From: an uncultured Erysipelotrichaceae bacterium
GTDB lineage: Bacteria; Bacillota_I; Bacilli_A; Erysipelotrichales; Coprobacillaceae
Direction of reading: 5' to 3'
Length of the DNA stretch: 5,092 nucleotides
Assembly: GCA_900538465.1 (NCBI GenBank)
Contig: UPXV01000068.1
Location: forward strand, 1-5,092
Shown: positions 4,916-5,092 of the stretch, one piece after another
Position numbering within the stretch: the first letter of the stretch is position 1
Layout: every line of letters begins with the position of its first letter
Made by a program: the position numbers and the translations under genes
The notes under the pieces: model-generated
The model's database searches: none
Seen by the model: only the letters and a program-made list of their open reading frames with translations
Told to the model about the DNA's origin: nothing

Positions 4916-4934
4916 AAAACTTTATGAAAGTTTT
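4916..4934. repeat. short perfect inverted repeat
   Basis: AAAACTTT (4916-4923) and AAAGTTTT (4927-4934) form an 8-bp palindromic arm pair with a 3-base centre, 10 bases beyond the stop codon of the minus-strand partial gene. Its only T run is inside the stem, so it is at best a weak terminator aid for that gene. Confidence 0.35.
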
Positions 4935-4944
4935 CTCTATACTG

Positions 4945-5092
4945 TTAGTTTAAAATATCTAATACATCTTTTTCATTCTCAATATCAAAAATCTTAATTG
5001 TCAATTGGTCTAACTTATCCTCTGGACTCACTTCAACCTTCATCATTAAGTCTTTTGATACAAAACCTAGTTTTTTAGTTAATAATTTACAT
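4945..5092 (-). CDS. C-terminal fragment of a protein, possibly DUF4351/Rpn-type
   Basis: The last 48 codons of a minus-strand gene end in TAA at 4947-4945; the gene continues beyond the right edge. The frame is open throughout and the composition is protein-like: CKLLTKKLGFVSKDLM, then MKVEVSPEDKLDQLTIKIF and DIENEKDVLDILN. The pattern resembles the small DUF4351 helical domain found at the C terminus of Rpn/PD-(D/E)XK transposase-like nucleases: L..L..K.G.., a short charged helix, L..L...IFDI, then ..DVL.IL. That match is from memory and weak, and the catalytic region is not in the window. It converges on the TetR-family gene. Confidence 0.6.
   Translation of the reverse strand, partial: CKLLTKKLGFVSKDLMMKVEVSPEDKLDQLTIKIFDIENEKDVLDILN

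Noticed and set aside
1..5092. CRISPR array, tRNA or rRNA gene, insertion sequence
   Set aside because: I saw no regularly spaced repeats, no cloverleaf or conserved T-loop sequence, and no transposase or flanking terminal inverted repeats. The long inverted repeats present are intrinsic terminators.

Overview
The window is AT-rich DNA from a low-GC Gram-positive bacterium (Bacillota). The evidence is strong GGAGG-type ribosome binding sites, intrinsic terminators with short A/T-rich stems, an ECF-type vitamin transporter subunit, and RNase M5, which is a Bacillota-type enzyme. The gene set and style would fit a gut anaerobe such as a member of the Erysipelotrichia, but no rRNA or other phylogenetic marker is present, so that placement is a guess.

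Layout from left to right. Bases 1-181 are a leader with A/T tracts, a good sigma-A promoter and a 20-bp palindrome that looks like a NiaR niacin-repressor operator. They drive niaX (182-757, +), the substrate-binding subunit of an ECF niacin transporter. A bidirectional terminator separates it from a minus-strand RNA-processing pair. That pair is rnmV (RNase M5, 5S rRNA maturation) followed after one base by kptA (RNA 2'-phosphotransferase). Upstream of the pair, also on the minus strand, are an Asn-rich lipoprotein of unknown function (1881-2336) and a cytosolic Cu/Zn superoxide dismutase-like protein (2393-2875).

A gap of 222 bases (2876-3097) has no convincing gene. It holds a stem-loop, a possible 24-codon ORF, a lone perfect DnaA box and the terminator of the next gene. 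Next come a zinc-dependent, NAD-type medium-chain dehydrogenase (3098-4129, -) and a divergently transcribed TetR/AcrR-family regulator (4252-4869, +). They share a 122-bp intergenic region with promoters on both strands and inverted-repeat candidates for the regulator's operator. The last 148 bases are the C-terminal end of a further minus-strand gene that runs off the window, possibly of the DUF4351/Rpn type.

Most of the window is ordinary metabolic and housekeeping content, and I do not see a clear new defence or mobile system. The points most worth a second look are the rnmV-kptA pairing, the leaderless SodC with Lys at the active-site Arg position beside an unknown lipoprotein, the NiaR-like operator at the niaX start, the regulator/dehydrogenase divergon, and the small ORF/DnaA-box gap.
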